Shown here: one piece after another, positions 25,565 to 33,752 of the stretch
How positions within the stretch are numbered: the stretch's first letter is position 1
Layout: each line of letters opens with the position of its first letter
From: Bryobacter sp. CoA8 C33
GTDB taxonomy: Bacteria; Acidobacteriota; Terriglobia; Bryobacterales; Bryobacteraceae
Direction: 5' to 3'
Assembly (NCBI GenBank): GCA_019931185.1
Contig: JAINDK010000082.1
Span: 1-36,278 of the forward strand
Length of the DNA stretch: 36,278 nucleotides
The notes under the pieces: generated by a model
Databases searched by the model: none
Seen by the model: only the letters and a program-made list of their open reading frames with translations
What the model was told of the DNA's origin: nothing
Made by a program: the position numbers and the translations under genes

Positions 25565-27283
25565 ATGTGTCGCTTTGACACAAAACGCCTTCCGCGCCTG
25601 GCCGCTCTCGCCGGGTGGGCCCTGCTGCTTCCGCTGGCCGCCCAACCCCCGGAGTACTCCCTCAATTGGCGCGGCATCGGCACAACCGTTGTTTTCAATT
25701 CGCGCGCCGGCTTTTCCTCCGGTCCCGTCGATGCCCTCTGGTTCTCCCCCGATGGTGCTGCCCTCGAAGTCCGCCTCCGCTCCGGTAAGCTCTACCGCAC
25801 GGTCGATTTCGACTCCTGGTCCCCGCTGGCCGAGCCCGGCCCGCGCTCTCCCCTCACCGCCGCCATCGTCAATCGCACCCCCGAGCCCGGTCTCACTGCT
25901 TACACCCCTCCCGGTAATGGCTATCGCGCCTACGCCGCCGGCCGCTTCCTTTGGCGCTCCGATGATTCTGGTAACACTTGGCAGAACCTGATCGCTCATG
26001 ACGACACCCGCCTCATTGGCGAAAATGTCCGAGCCCTCGCCCTCTCCCCACGCGACCCGGACCGTCTCGCCGTCTCCACCGACGAAGGCCTCTGGCTTAG
26101 TGCCGACGGCGGCCTCTCCTGGCTCAGCTTGAACGCCGGCCTCCCCAATCTCCGCCTCACTCGCCTTCTCGCCGCTCCCCAGGCCGGCCGCGGCCTCCTC
26201 GCCCAGTGGGAAAACGGCTCGCTCCTCGAATGGGTGCCCGGTTCCCGCGCCGCCTGGCAGGTTCTTCCCGCCGCTCCCCCCGTCCGGTACTCCCTCCGCT
26301 GGTCCGACAACGCTTCCCCCCAACTCCTGCTCGAAGTTCGTGATTCCCGCCTCTGGCGCTCCCTCGACGGCGGCCTCCGTTGGGATGACCTCACCGGCGA
26401 TCTCCCCGCTCAAACCCTCTCCGGCCTCGCGGCCGATCGTGACAGCGGCACCATCTACCTCGCCACCGATCGCGGCCTTTTTTACACTCTTAATTCCTTC
26501 TCCACCCTCAGTGCCCCGGCCTCCTGGATCCGCCTCGGCGGCAATCTCCCCCGCGCTGCCGCTCTCGATGTTCTCTTGAACGATGGCGGCAACTTTCTCT
26601 ATGTCTCTCTCGCCGACGAGGGCGTCTTCCTCACTCATGCCCCCCACCGCCGCCGCAACCCCTCTCTAGTCTCCGCCGCCGACCTCCAAACCCGTTCCGC
26701 CGCTCCCGGCGCTGTCCTCAGCGTCGTCGGCCTCAAGCTCGACCAAGCCCAGTTCGCCGGCCGCTCCATTCCCATCCTCTCCGCCTCCGACGACGAATCC
26801 CAGCTCCAGATTCCCTATGACGCCCCCCTCGGCGCCCCCGCCCTCGATCTCGCCGGCCCCGGCCACAACCTCCGCCTCGATCTCGACTTCGCCCCCACGG
26901 CCCCCGCCATCTTCACCGACCGGGACGGCGCACCCCTCCTGCTCGATGCCGCCACCGGCGAACTCCTCGAGCCCTCCGCCCCACTGCGCTCCGGCATGCG
27001 CGTCCAAATCCTCCTCACCGGCCTCGGTCGCGTTGAACCCTCCTGGCCCGCCGGCCTCGCCGCCCCCGATCAGAATCCCCCTCGCGTCGTCGCCCCCGTT
27101 CGCGTCTGGCTCAATGGTCAAACCCTCGAAGTCTCCCGCGCCGAACTCGCCGCCGGCTACGTCGGCTTCTACGCCGTCGAAGCGAAAATGCCCCCGGTGC
27201 TCGATACCGGCCTCGCCCAACTCCGCGTCGAAGCCGCCGGCCGTTACTCCCAGCCCATACTCGTCCGTACCTCCCTCGATTAG
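25565..27283 (+). CDS. Secreted beta-propeller protein with C-terminal TIGR03437-like domain
   Basis: 572 aa. GGAG lies 6 bp before the ATG at 25565, so that start is preferred to the ATG at 25553. A signal peptide (ALAGWALLLPLAAQ) precedes a propeller built of BNR/sialidase-like blades, each with a SxDGGxxW-type turn: RSDDSGNTWQNL, LSADGGLSWLSL, RSLDGGLRWDDL. The last 200 residues (APGAVLSVVGLKL ... LLTGLGRVEP ... AGYVGFYAVEAKMP) match the TIGR03437 pattern found in great numbers in Solibacter-type acidobacteria. The protein is extracellular; propellers of this type bind ligands or partners, and no sialidase catalytic residues are evident. It is divergent from the FecR operon. Confidence 0.8.
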   Translation: MCRFDTKRLPRLAALAGWALLLPLAAQPPEYSLNWRGIGTTVVFNSRAGFSSGPVDALWFSPDGAALEVRLRSGKLYRTVDFDSWSPLAEPGPRSPLTAAIVNRTPEPGLTAYTPPGNGYRAYAAGRFLWRSDDSGNTWQNLIAHDDTRLIGENVRALALSPRDPDRLAVSTDEGLWLSADGGLSWLSLNAGLPNLRLTRLLAAPQAGRGLLAQWENGSLLEWVPGSRAAWQVLPAAPPVRYSLRWSDNASPQLLLEVRDSRLWRSLDGGLRWDDLTGDLPAQTLSGLAADRDSGTIYLATDRGLFYTLNSFSTLSAPASWIRLGGNLPRAAALDVLLNDGGNFLYVSLADEGVFLTHAPHRRRNPSLVSAADLQTRSAAPGAVLSVVGLKLDQAQFAGRSIPILSASDDESQLQIPYDAPLGAPALDLAGPGHNLRLDLDFAPTAPAIFTDRDGAPLLLDAATGELLEPSAPLRSGMRVQILLTGLGRVEPSWPAGLAAPDQNPPRVVAPVRVWLNGQTLEVSRAELAAGYVGFYAVEAKMPPVLDTGLAQLRVEAAGRYSQPILVRTSLD

Positions 27284-27336
27284 CAACCCCGCCGCCCGCC
27301 ATGTTAATCTTAGAGTCTCCCCAGTAGGATTGCCCC

Positions 27337-28023
27337 GTGGATAAATCACTTCACAATGTCATCAAGCACGACTCGTTTGTAGAAACGGTTGGCGAAGCTT
27401 CCGGATACGTCTCCTCCCACCGTAAACAGGTCGCCACCTACGTCGGCATTGCCCTCGTCGTGGCGGCTCTCGGCTATGGAATCTATTGGTTCATGCAGAA
27501 CAAGAAAGCCGAGCGCCAGCAGGCCCTCGGCGCTGCCATGGCCATTGCTCAAGCCTCCACCAGCCGCACCACCGAAGAGGAAAAGAAGATCGTCGAAGCC
27601 TTCACCAAGGTCAGCACCAATTACTCCGGCTCCCGGGAAGGCAATCTCGCCCTCTACATGCTCGCCATGCTCGACATCGAACGCGGCGATATGGCCGCCG
27701 GCGAGAAAAAGCTCAACGCGGTCCTCTCCGGCGATAAAGAACCCGCTTCTCTCGCCCGCTTCACCTTGGCTGAGATCTATCTCGGCCAGGGTAAATCCGC
27801 CGAAGCAGAAAAAATTCTCCGGCAACTCCTCGACGATCCCACTTATATGCTCCCCAAGGAACAGGCTACCCTCCAACTCGGCCGCGTCCTCGCCAAGTCC
27901 AAACCCGAAGAAGCCCGCAAGCTCCTCGAACCCCTGCGCACCGCCCGCGCTCCCATCTCCACCCCCGCTATCGAAATCCTCGGTACTCTTCCCCCCGCCC
28001 CCCCAACGGCTCCCAAGAAATAA
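27337..28023 (+). CDS. YfgM-like membrane-anchored TPR protein
   Basis: A 228-aa protein starting GTG at 27337 with AGGA upstream. A cytoplasmic N-terminus is followed by one membrane helix (about residues 33-52, VATYVGIALVVAALGYGIYWF) and then TPR-like helix pairs (NLALYMLAMLDIERGDMAAG, ARFTLAEIYLGQGKSAEAEKI) and a Pro-rich end. This is the layout of YfgM/ancillary SecYEG translocon proteins (PF09976-like), which assist periplasmic folding. It ends 2 bp before the dGTPase start, so the two are co-transcribed. Confidence 0.75.
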   Translation: MDKSLHNVIKHDSFVETVGEASGYVSSHRKQVATYVGIALVVAALGYGIYWFMQNKKAERQQALGAAMAIAQASTSRTTEEEKKIVEAFTKVSTNYSGSREGNLALYMLAMLDIERGDMAAGEKKLNAVLSGDKEPASLARFTLAEIYLGQGKSAEAEKILRQLLDDPTYMLPKEQATLQLGRVLAKSKPEEARKLLEPLRTARAPISTPAIEILGTLPPAPPTAPKK

Positions 28024-28025
28024 TC

Positions 28026-29156
28026 ATGTCCGCCATCGGCGCCCTCGCCCCGCTTCGCTTCCCGGTGGAATCGACGCGGGGCCGCCGCTTTCCGGAGTCC
28101 CTCCCCTCCTTCCGCAACGACTTCCAGCGCGACCGTGACCGCATCGTCCATTCCCGCGCCTTCCGTCGCCTCGAAGCCAAGACCCAGGTCTTTCCCCCCG
28201 GCATCTCCGATCACTTCCGCAACCGCCTCACCCACACCCTCGAGGTCGCCCAGCTCGCCCGTACCGCCGCTCGCGTCCTCGGCCTCGACGAAGACTTCGC
28301 CGAAGCCCTCGCCCTCGCTCATGACATCGGTCATCCCCCCTTTGCCCACTCCGGTGAGCACGCCCTCAACGCCGTCCTCTCCCGCCACGGCGAGCGCTTT
28401 GAACACAACCTCCACGCCCTCCGCATCGTCGAGGTCTACGAACACCGCTACGCCCTCTACCCCGGCCTCAACCTCACCTTCGAGGTCCGCGAAGGCATCG
28501 TCAAACACTCCCGCGATCTCCCCCCCGGCACCACCGGCCCCCTCGCCGAATACCTCCCCGGCCTCAAGCCCCCCATCGAAGCCCAGCTCATCGACCTCGT
28601 CGACGAAATCGCCTACAACACCGCCGACACCGACGACGCCCACGAAGCCGGCTTCTTCCGCCTCTCCGAACTCGGCGCCGCCGTTCCCCTCGCCGCTGAA
28701 CTCATCGACGAAGTCGAAACCCACTTCCCCGCCGCCGAAGAACGCATCCACCTCCACGAAGTCCAGCGCCGCCTCATCGACCATCTCATGCGTGGCCTCA
28801 TGCAAGGCACTATCGAAGCCTGCCACTCCGCTCAGGTCCACGATGTCGAAGCCGTCCGCGCCCACCCCGATCGCCTCGTCCGCTTCACCCCTCAAGCCGC
28901 CGAAACCTCCCGCCTCCTAAAACAATTCCTCCACGCCCGCGTTTACCACACCCCCATCCTCGTCGAGGAACGCGATCAATCCGCCGCCGCCATCGAACTC
29001 CTCTTCGAGTTCCTCCTCGCCCACCCCGATCAACTCCCCCCCGGCCAGCCCGGCGACTCGCTCCCCCGCCGCATCTCCGATTACATCGCCTCCATGACCG
29101 ACCCCTACTTCCGCCGCGTCTACGCGAGCCTCGCCCCCCAGTTCACCTCGCGCTAG
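28026..29156 (+). CDS. dgt: dGTPase-like HD-domain triphosphohydrolase
   Basis: A 376-aa HD-superfamily hydrolase that splits dNTPs to nucleoside and triphosphate. The metal-binding set is visible: H70 (NRLTHTLEV), H99-D100 (LAHDIGHPPFAHSGE) and a later Asp in LIDLVDEIAYNTAD; FEHNLHALRI is the family-specific nucleotide-pocket motif. The length is that of the short dGTPase-like class (about 370-400 aa) rather than E. coli Dgt, so activity on dGTP specifically is not certain. It follows the YfgM-like gene by 2 bp, and its stop overlaps the end of the decayed DinB gene on the other strand. Confidence 0.9.
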   Translation: MSAIGALAPLRFPVESTRGRRFPESLPSFRNDFQRDRDRIVHSRAFRRLEAKTQVFPPGISDHFRNRLTHTLEVAQLARTAARVLGLDEDFAEALALAHDIGHPPFAHSGEHALNAVLSRHGERFEHNLHALRIVEVYEHRYALYPGLNLTFEVREGIVKHSRDLPPGTTGPLAEYLPGLKPPIEAQLIDLVDEIAYNTADTDDAHEAGFFRLSELGAAVPLAAELIDEVETHFPAAEERIHLHEVQRRLIDHLMRGLMQGTIEACHSAQVHDVEAVRAHPDRLVRFTPQAAETSRLLKQFLHARVYHTPILVEERDQSAAAIELLFEFLLAHPDQLPPGQPGDSLPRRISDYIASMTDPYFRRVYASLAPQFTSR

Positions 29157-29602
29157 CCGATCTCCTCGAGATGCTGTTTCAGATGCCTTGCTTAATCCCG
29201 TGCCAGCCGCTCAAGCGTCACCGCCGCCTTGCCCCCGATCACGCACGAATACTGCATCTGTTCCGCATTCATCTGCTCCATCACATCGGCTAAGTGCAGG
29301 TTCAGCGCTTCCCATAGCCGGACCACCTGATGCGCCTCCGTCCGCGAAAATGCCTGCACCTGAACCATATCGTCCTGCGCGTAGCCGGGCCACTTCACCC
29401 CGCCCTCTACCAGCGCGCGCACAAAGCGCTGATGATTGTTGATCGCTGAATCACACAGATGACCGGGAATCTCAATCGCCACCCATCGCCGCTCTCACCG
29501 GTCCGCGGTCCAGAATGCTGCCTGCCGCCCCAACAGCCTCTCGGCCCACTCCTGGCTCAGTTGCCGTAATTCTTGCGCGAGTTCAGTCAGCCGTAACGTT
29601 CG
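29153..29602 (-). pseudogene. DinB-superfamily protein, inactivated by nonsense codons
   Basis: A single minus-strand frame carries DinB_2-like sequence: GHLCDSAINNHQRFVRAL with the metal-ligand His residues, and the C-terminal VTLERLARD...ARHLKQHLEEI. It is broken by TGA at 29495-29497 and TAA at 29192-29194. Homology continues on both sides of each stop, so these are true nonsense mutations and not frame errors. The N-terminus beyond about 29602 is missing and overlaps another small gene. DinB-type four-helix proteins are thiol transferases or hydrolases. Only the central 96 codons remain open. Confidence 0.65.
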
Positions 29603-29738
29603 TTACCTCGGCCACCTTCACCCCATACATCTTCTCCAGTTGCCGCGTAATCTCCCGCGAATACCGGTCCGGATTCACTTCCCCCTCCTCTTGCTCCACC
29701 ACCAGCACTTTCACATAAAAATTGTATTTTTTCGGCAT
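29583..29738 (-). CDS. Small conserved-looking 51-aa protein
   Basis: MPKKYNFYVKVLVVEQEEGE... followed by NPDRYSREITRQLEKMYGVK and a Val/Thr-rich end. Alternating strand-helix-strand with charged helix; no known domain recognised. An upstream in-frame extension to 29864 would run through the tRNA gene and is rejected. It lies 35 bp downstream of tRNA-Leu on the same strand and may be transcribed with it. Confidence 0.5.
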   Translation of the reverse strand: MPKKYNFYVKVLVVEQEEGEVNPDRYSREITRQLEKMYGVKVAEVTNVTAD

Positions 29739-29773
29739 TTCGGGTTCTCGGCCTCGGAGGAAGGAAAGAATGG

Positions 29774-29862
29774 TGGTGGCGAAAGTCGGGGTCGAACCGA
29801 CACGTACAGTGAAGTACGGCAGATTTTGAGTCTGCTGCGTCTGCCAATTCCGCCATTTCGCC
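29774..29862 (-). tRNA. tRNA-Leu (anticodon CAA)
   Basis: Minus-strand 89-nt cloverleaf including encoded CCA. The acceptor arms are GGCGAAA and TTTCGCC with discriminator A. The D-arm GCGGAATTGGCAGACGC is typical of tRNA-Leu. The anticodon stem GCAGA/TCTGC closes loop CTCAAAA, giving CAA. A long class II variable arm (CGTACTTCACTGTACG) and the T-arm GTCGGTTCGACCCCGAC follow. It reads UUG codons. Downstream is a 51-aa gene; no integrase or att repeat is seen next to it. Confidence 0.97.
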
Positions 29863-29882
29863 ACGGCTTGGCCTTCTCAAAG

Positions 29883-29911
29883 TTTATCACTTGGCGTATA
29901 GTTCTCTGCAA
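29883..29911 (-). promoter_or_regulatory. Candidate promoter of tRNA-Leu
   Basis: On the minus strand, TTGCAG (29906-29911) and GATAAA (29883-29888) are 17 bp apart, and the -10 ends 20 bp before the mature tRNA 5' end. Spacing is ideal; the hexamers are only partly consensus. Confidence 0.4.
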
Positions 29912-29969
29912 TGCCCTTTCGCACGATCATCCTTTCTCCCTTCCTCGCCTGGCAGCTCCGTAAATCCCG

Positions 29970-30920
29970 ATGACCCGCCGCCAACTCCTCGCCGCCCTCG
30001 CCCCCCGCCCCTCTCTCCGCGAGCAGTGGCGCCTCATCCTCGGCAAACTCGAACCCGCCCCCACCGACCTCCGCTGGTTCGCCAATCCCCTCACCGAACG
30101 CATCCTCTCCACCTCCGACGCCGGCCCCTACCTCCGCCACCACGTCGAACTCCCCCTCGAAATCGATTTCTTCCAGCCCGGCCTCCTCCTCGTCCCCAAA
30201 CAACCCCACCCCCGCCGCGCCGCCGTCATCTGCTGGTCCTCCACCTCCCCCGACTGGCGCAAACCCGAAGACTGGTGGGGCGCCTGGCTCGCCTCCCACG
30301 GCTTCACCGTCTTCTGCTCCTGGTCCCACATCCGCCACTACCGCGACAACACCAATTACTCAAACGGCGTCAGCGAAAAAGTCTATGCCCGCTTCGGCCG
30401 CTGGGCCGCCCTCTCCCGCATGGTCTGGGATGTCCGCCAACAGGCCCGCTGGCTCGCCCGCCGCCACCACGTCCACCCCCGCCGCATCGGCTTCATCGGC
30501 AGTTCCCTCAGCGCCAAAACCGCCCTCTACGTCGCCCCCTTCGCCCCCGAAATCAACGCCGTCGTCTCCATCGATCCCCACGTCCCCCTCTGGGACGGCG
30601 GCACCAACTACCTCGCCCCCTGGTATCTCGACGCCGACCGCGTCTTCCCCGATATCCCCACCCCCGAGCGCACCGTCCGCAGCCTCCTCCACGGCCACGA
30701 CCACGACGAACTCCTCACCCTATCCACCCCCAAACCCCTCCTCATCATCGGCGGCAACGACAAGTCCCACTCCGACGGCCCCTCCACTCTCCCCCTCCTC
30801 CAAAAAGCCGCCCGCCCCCACCTCCAGTTCCACCTCCTCAACACCGGCCACACCGCCACCCACCCCGAAATCGAAGCCCTCTGGCAACCCTTCTTCTCTC
30901 GCTATCTCCTCGCTCAATGA
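29970..30920 (+). CDS. Alpha/beta hydrolase (esterase/acetyl-xylan-esterase-like)
   Basis: A 316-aa protein beginning MTRRQLLAAL; the hydrophobic stretch after RR is too short to be sure of Tat export. The alpha/beta-hydrolase core shows RRIGFIGSSLSAKTAL as nucleophile elbow (Ser in G-S-S-L-S, a variant of GxSxG), LLIIGGNDKSHS for the acid and LNTGHTATH for the catalytic His. A long loop with WSSTSPDWRKPEDWWGAW precedes the elbow. This is the arrangement of dienelactone-hydrolase/acetyl-esterase relatives; the substrate is unknown. Codon use is extremely C-ending, like other genes right of 24 kb. Its stop overlaps the convergent CDF-like gene by 7 bp. Confidence 0.7.
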   Translation: MTRRQLLAALAPRPSLREQWRLILGKLEPAPTDLRWFANPLTERILSTSDAGPYLRHHVELPLEIDFFQPGLLLVPKQPHPRRAAVICWSSTSPDWRKPEDWWGAWLASHGFTVFCSWSHIRHYRDNTNYSNGVSEKVYARFGRWAALSRMVWDVRQQARWLARRHHVHPRRIGFIGSSLSAKTALYVAPFAPEINAVVSIDPHVPLWDGGTNYLAPWYLDADRVFPDIPTPERTVRSLLHGHDHDELLTLSTPKPLLIIGGNDKSHSDGPSTLPLLQKAARPHLQFHLLNTGHTATHPEIEALWQPFFSRYLLAQ

Positions 30921-31480
30921 CACCCGCACCCCTTGCCCTCCCACGCCTTCCGCGCCTCCCATCCCATCAACGGCGTCATCGCCAGCGCCGCCACCCGGTC
31001 CACCCACCCCCACCCCACCAGCCACTGCGCCCCCATCCCCACCAGCAGGATCACCGATAAGTAGAAGCAGAAATCCGTCTGCTTCGCCTCGCTCTCGAGC
31101 GCGCACGACCCCAAGCTCCCCGCCACCTTCCGCTTCTCCCGCGCCAGCCACGGCATCACCACCACACTCAACGCCGCTATCGCCAGCCCCGCCTCGCTCC
31201 GCTCCGCCTCCCCCGCCTTGCTCAACGCCTGCCACGCCGTCCCCACCGCCAGTAACCCCAGGCTCACCCCCACCCACCGGCCCGCCGTCCGCTCGCTCGT
31301 CCGCGACAACAACAGCCCCAGCGCCGCCACGCTCGCCATCAACTCCACCACGCTGTCCAATCCAAAACTCACCAGCGCCACCGAACTCGCCACCGCCCCC
31401 GCGCCCACCGCCACCACCGCCTCCACCGCGTTATAGCCCAGCGTTAAATACTGCAGTTGTTTGCCTCGCTCTATGCTCAT
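30914..31480 (-). CDS. CDF-type cation transporter-like membrane protein, no cytoplasmic domain
   Basis: 188 aa with five or six membrane helices. The segment VSFGLDSVVELMASVAAL matches helix 2 of cation diffusion facilitators, including the metal-binding Asp position, and CALESEAKQTDFCFYLSVILL matches the second metal-site helix. The usual C-terminal cytoplasmic domain is absent, replaced by a short tail ending GCGCH that could bind metal. It starts 3 bp after the xerC stop, third in trmFO-xerC-CDF order. Truncated CDF-like proteins of this length occur in many genomes; transport activity and metal are unproven. Confidence 0.7.
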   Translation of the reverse strand: MSIERGKQLQYLTLGYNAVEAVVAVGAGAVASSVALVSFGLDSVVELMASVAALGLLLSRTSERTAGRWVGVSLGLLAVGTAWQALSKAGEAERSEAGLAIAALSVVVMPWLAREKRKVAGSLGSCALESEAKQTDFCFYLSVILLVGMGAQWLVGWGWVDRVAALAMTPLMGWEARKAWEGKGCGCH

Positions 31481-31483
31481 CTC

Positions 31484-32416
31484 TCACGCCTTCGGGTGCG
31501 CCTTCTGGTACACCCTCTCCAGATCCTCAATCGCCACCTTTGTATAAATCTGCGTCGTCGACAAGCTCGCATGCCCCAACAACTCCTGTATCGCCCGCAG
31601 GTCCGCCCCCGCGTTCAACAAATGCGTCGCAAAGCTATGCCTCAATTCATGCGGATGCACGCTCGGATCTCCTAACAGCATCTTTCCATAAAACTTCACC
31701 GTCTGATGCACCGCCCTCGTCGTCAGCCGCTTCCCCTTGTAATTCACAAACACCGCCTCCTCCCCCGCCGCCCCCCGCCGCTCCCGCAAATACCCCGCCA
31801 GCGCCTCCACCGCCGTCCTCCCCATCGGCGCCACTCTCTCCTTGTTCCCCTTGCCCACCACCCGCAACCACCTCTCCTCCAAATCCACATCCCCCACATC
31901 CAACCCCACCACCTCGCTCACCCGCAACCCACACCCATACATCAGCTCAAACAGCGCCCGGTCCCGCGCCGCATACGGCCTCTCCAGCGTCCCCGCCCCC
32001 ACCTCATCCACCAGATAATTCACCGCCTCCGCATCAAGCACCTGCGGCACCTTCTTCGGCGTCCGCGGCAGCTTCAGATACTTCGCCGGATTCTTCTCAC
32101 ACCACTCCCGCTTCCGGCAATAGTGAAAGAAACTCCGCACCGCGCTCACCTTCCGCCTCACACTCACCGCCGCCAGCCCCTTCTCATACAGCCCCGCCAT
32201 CCACTCCCGCAATTCATTCACCCCAATCCCCCCCGGTCCCACCCCCATCCCCGCGAAGTGCTCCAAAAACTGCTCCAGATCAATCGCGTAATTCCGCAGC
32301 GTATGCTCGCTCCGGCTCTCCACCGCCCGCGCCGCCAAAAACTCCAGCACCGCCTCCTTCAGCGGCCCCGGCCCAAACCGCCCCAGCCTCTCAGACGCCG
32401 ACGCCGAAATACTCAT
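31484..32416 (-). CDS. xerC: Tyrosine recombinase XerC/XerD type
   Basis: 310 aa from ATG 32416. An N-terminal SAM-like core-binding domain (SEHTLRNYAIDLEQFLEHF) precedes the catalytic domain with the full pentad and Tyr: R165 (CGLRVSE), K189 (GKGNKER), H256-x-x-R259 (HELRHSFATHLL), H282 (LGHASL) and Y291 (TTQIYTK). Xer recombinases resolve chromosome dimers at dif. The gene follows trmFO, overlapping its end by 26 bp, the same order as in Firmicutes (trmFO-xerC), which supports the xerC name and a housekeeping rather than phage role. A further upstream in-frame ATG at 32452 is less likely. Confidence 0.9.
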   Translation of the reverse strand: MSISASASERLGRFGPGPLKEAVLEFLAARAVESRSEHTLRNYAIDLEQFLEHFAGMGVGPGGIGVNELREWMAGLYEKGLAAVSVRRKVSAVRSFFHYCRKREWCEKNPAKYLKLPRTPKKVPQVLDAEAVNYLVDEVGAGTLERPYAARDRALFELMYGCGLRVSEVVGLDVGDVDLEERWLRVVGKGNKERVAPMGRTAVEALAGYLRERRGAAGEEAVFVNYKGKRLTTRAVHQTVKFYGKMLLGDPSVHPHELRHSFATHLLNAGADLRAIQELLGHASLSTTQIYTKVAIEDLERVYQKAHPKA

Positions 32417-33716
32417 CGATCTTCTCCAGCGCTCTCCGGCACACCTCCGCATGCCTCGCCTTCTTGTCCTTGCGCAGCCGCCGCGCCGTCTCCTCTCCTA
32501 ACTTCGGCAATAAGTCGAACGTGATGTTCGCCGGTTGATAATTCTCCGCGTCCGCCCCCGCGATATACGCGCACAAACTCCCGATCGCCGTCTCCCGCGG
32601 AAACTCCCGCGCCGTCTCCGCCCCAGCAAATTGCGCCGCCGCAAACCCCGTCGCAATGCTCTCCACATACCCCTCCACCCCCGAGATCTGCCCCGCGAAA
32701 TACACCCGCTCCTCCCCCTTCAATTGCAAGGTCCGCGTCAGCAGCTCCGGCCCGTTGATGTACGTGTTCCGGTGTATCTGCCCATAGCGCAGAAACTCCG
32801 CTTTCTCAAGCCCCGGTATCATCCGCAGGATCCGCTGCTGCTCCCCAAACCGCAAATGGTTCTGAAACCCCACCAGGTTGTAGCTGTCGCTCCGGCAGTT
32901 CTCCTTTCTCAGTTGCACCACCGCGTGCGGCCATCTCCCCGTCCGCGGATCATCGAGCCCCGTCGGCTTCATCGGCCCAAATCGCAGCGTCTCCCGCCCC
33001 CGCCGCGCCAGTTCCTCAATCGGCAGACACGCCTCGAAGAACGGCGTGTTCGGATCATCCTCCGCGATGTGATACGGCACACTCTCCCCCCGCAACAGCT
33101 CATCCACAAACCGTTCATACTCCTCCCGGTTCATCGGGCAGTTCAGGTAATCATCCGTCCCGTCCAGGCTCTTGCCCCACCGCGAAGCCGCAAAGGCAAT
33201 CGTTGTATCAATCGTGTCCGCATCCACGATCGGGCTGATGCTGTCGTAAAAGTACAGCCGCCCGCTCCCCGTCAGCCGCGCGATCTCCCCCGCCAGACCG
33301 TCCGAGGTCAGCGGCCCCGTCGCCACAATCACTCTCCCCTCACCCGGCAACTCCTTCACCTCCTCCCGCACCACCCGGATCCGCGGCTCCCCCTCAATCC
33401 GCTCCGTCACCCGCCGCGCAAACTCCACCCGGTCCACCGTCAGCGCATGCCCCGCCGGCACCCGCGTCTCCCGCGCCACCTCGAGCAGCATCGACCCCCC
33501 ACGCCTCAGCTCCTCCTTCAACAACCACGGCGCCGTATTCTCGCTCTCGCTCTTCAGCGAATTGCTGCACACCAGCTCCGCCATGTCCGCCGTCTTGTGC
33601 GCCGCCGTGCTCGCCTCCGGCCTCATCTCATACAGCGTCACTTCATGGCCCTGCCGCGCCAGTTGCCAGGCCGCCTCCGTCCCCGCCAACCCCGCGCCGA
33701 TCACCGTGATTCTCAT
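32391..33716 (-). CDS. trmFO: Methylenetetrahydrofolate-tRNA-(uracil-5-)-methyltransferase TrmFO
   Basis: A 441-aa FAD/folate enzyme that makes m5U54 in tRNA. The start is ATG 33716: RITVIGAGLAGTEAAWQLA is the FAD-binding fold at residues 2-20. ELVCSNSLKSES contains conserved C50, and ACLPIEELARRG holds the second catalytic-region Cys. The C-terminal QISGVEGYVESIATGFAAA segment is the GidA-family FAD contact. Length and motifs are normal. It is first in trmFO-xerC-CDF. Only 36 bp separate its start from the divergent Gfo/Idh gene. Confidence 0.95.
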   Translation of the reverse strand: MRITVIGAGLAGTEAAWQLARQGHEVTLYEMRPEASTAAHKTADMAELVCSNSLKSESENTAPWLLKEELRRGGSMLLEVARETRVPAGHALTVDRVEFARRVTERIEGEPRIRVVREEVKELPGEGRVIVATGPLTSDGLAGEIARLTGSGRLYFYDSISPIVDADTIDTTIAFAASRWGKSLDGTDDYLNCPMNREEYERFVDELLRGESVPYHIAEDDPNTPFFEACLPIEELARRGRETLRFGPMKPTGLDDPRTGRWPHAVVQLRKENCRSDSYNLVGFQNHLRFGEQQRILRMIPGLEKAEFLRYGQIHRNTYINGPELLTRTLQLKGEERVYFAGQISGVEGYVESIATGFAAAQFAGAETAREFPRETAIGSLCAYIAGADAENYQPANITFDLLPKLGEETARRLRKDKKARHAEVCRRALEKIDEYFGVGV

Positions 33717-33752
33717 GGAAATTCCGATTTTACCAAGTGATAAAATCCGGCT
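33717..33752. promoter_or_regulatory. Compact divergent promoter with mirrored extended -10 boxes
   Basis: The 36 bp between trmFO and the oxidoreductase hold a perfect 7-bp inverted repeat, GATTTTA (33726-33732) and TAAAATC (33741-33747). Each arm is the -10 of one gene: TGATAAAAT to the right and TGGTAAAAT to the left, both with the TGn extension. They end 6 nt before the oxidoreductase ATG and 10 nt before the trmFO ATG, leaving almost no 5' leader. No good -35 is seen, as expected for extended -10 promoters. Confidence 0.6.

Noticed and set aside
29774-29862. tRNA-Leu as an integration site for a genomic island
   Set aside because: No integrase of the island type and no direct repeat of the tRNA 3' end was found nearby. 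The Xer gene at 31.5 kb is in a conserved housekeeping order with trmFO.
29739-29864. Coding extension of the 51-aa gene through the tRNA
   Set aside because: The translated residues come from the tRNA-Leu sequence itself.
30385-32538. 717-codon + strand open frame
   Set aside because: It is Pro/Ser/Thr-only low-complexity and overlaps the alpha/beta hydrolase, CDF-like and xerC genes, all of which have clear family motifs. It is an artefact of C-rich composition.
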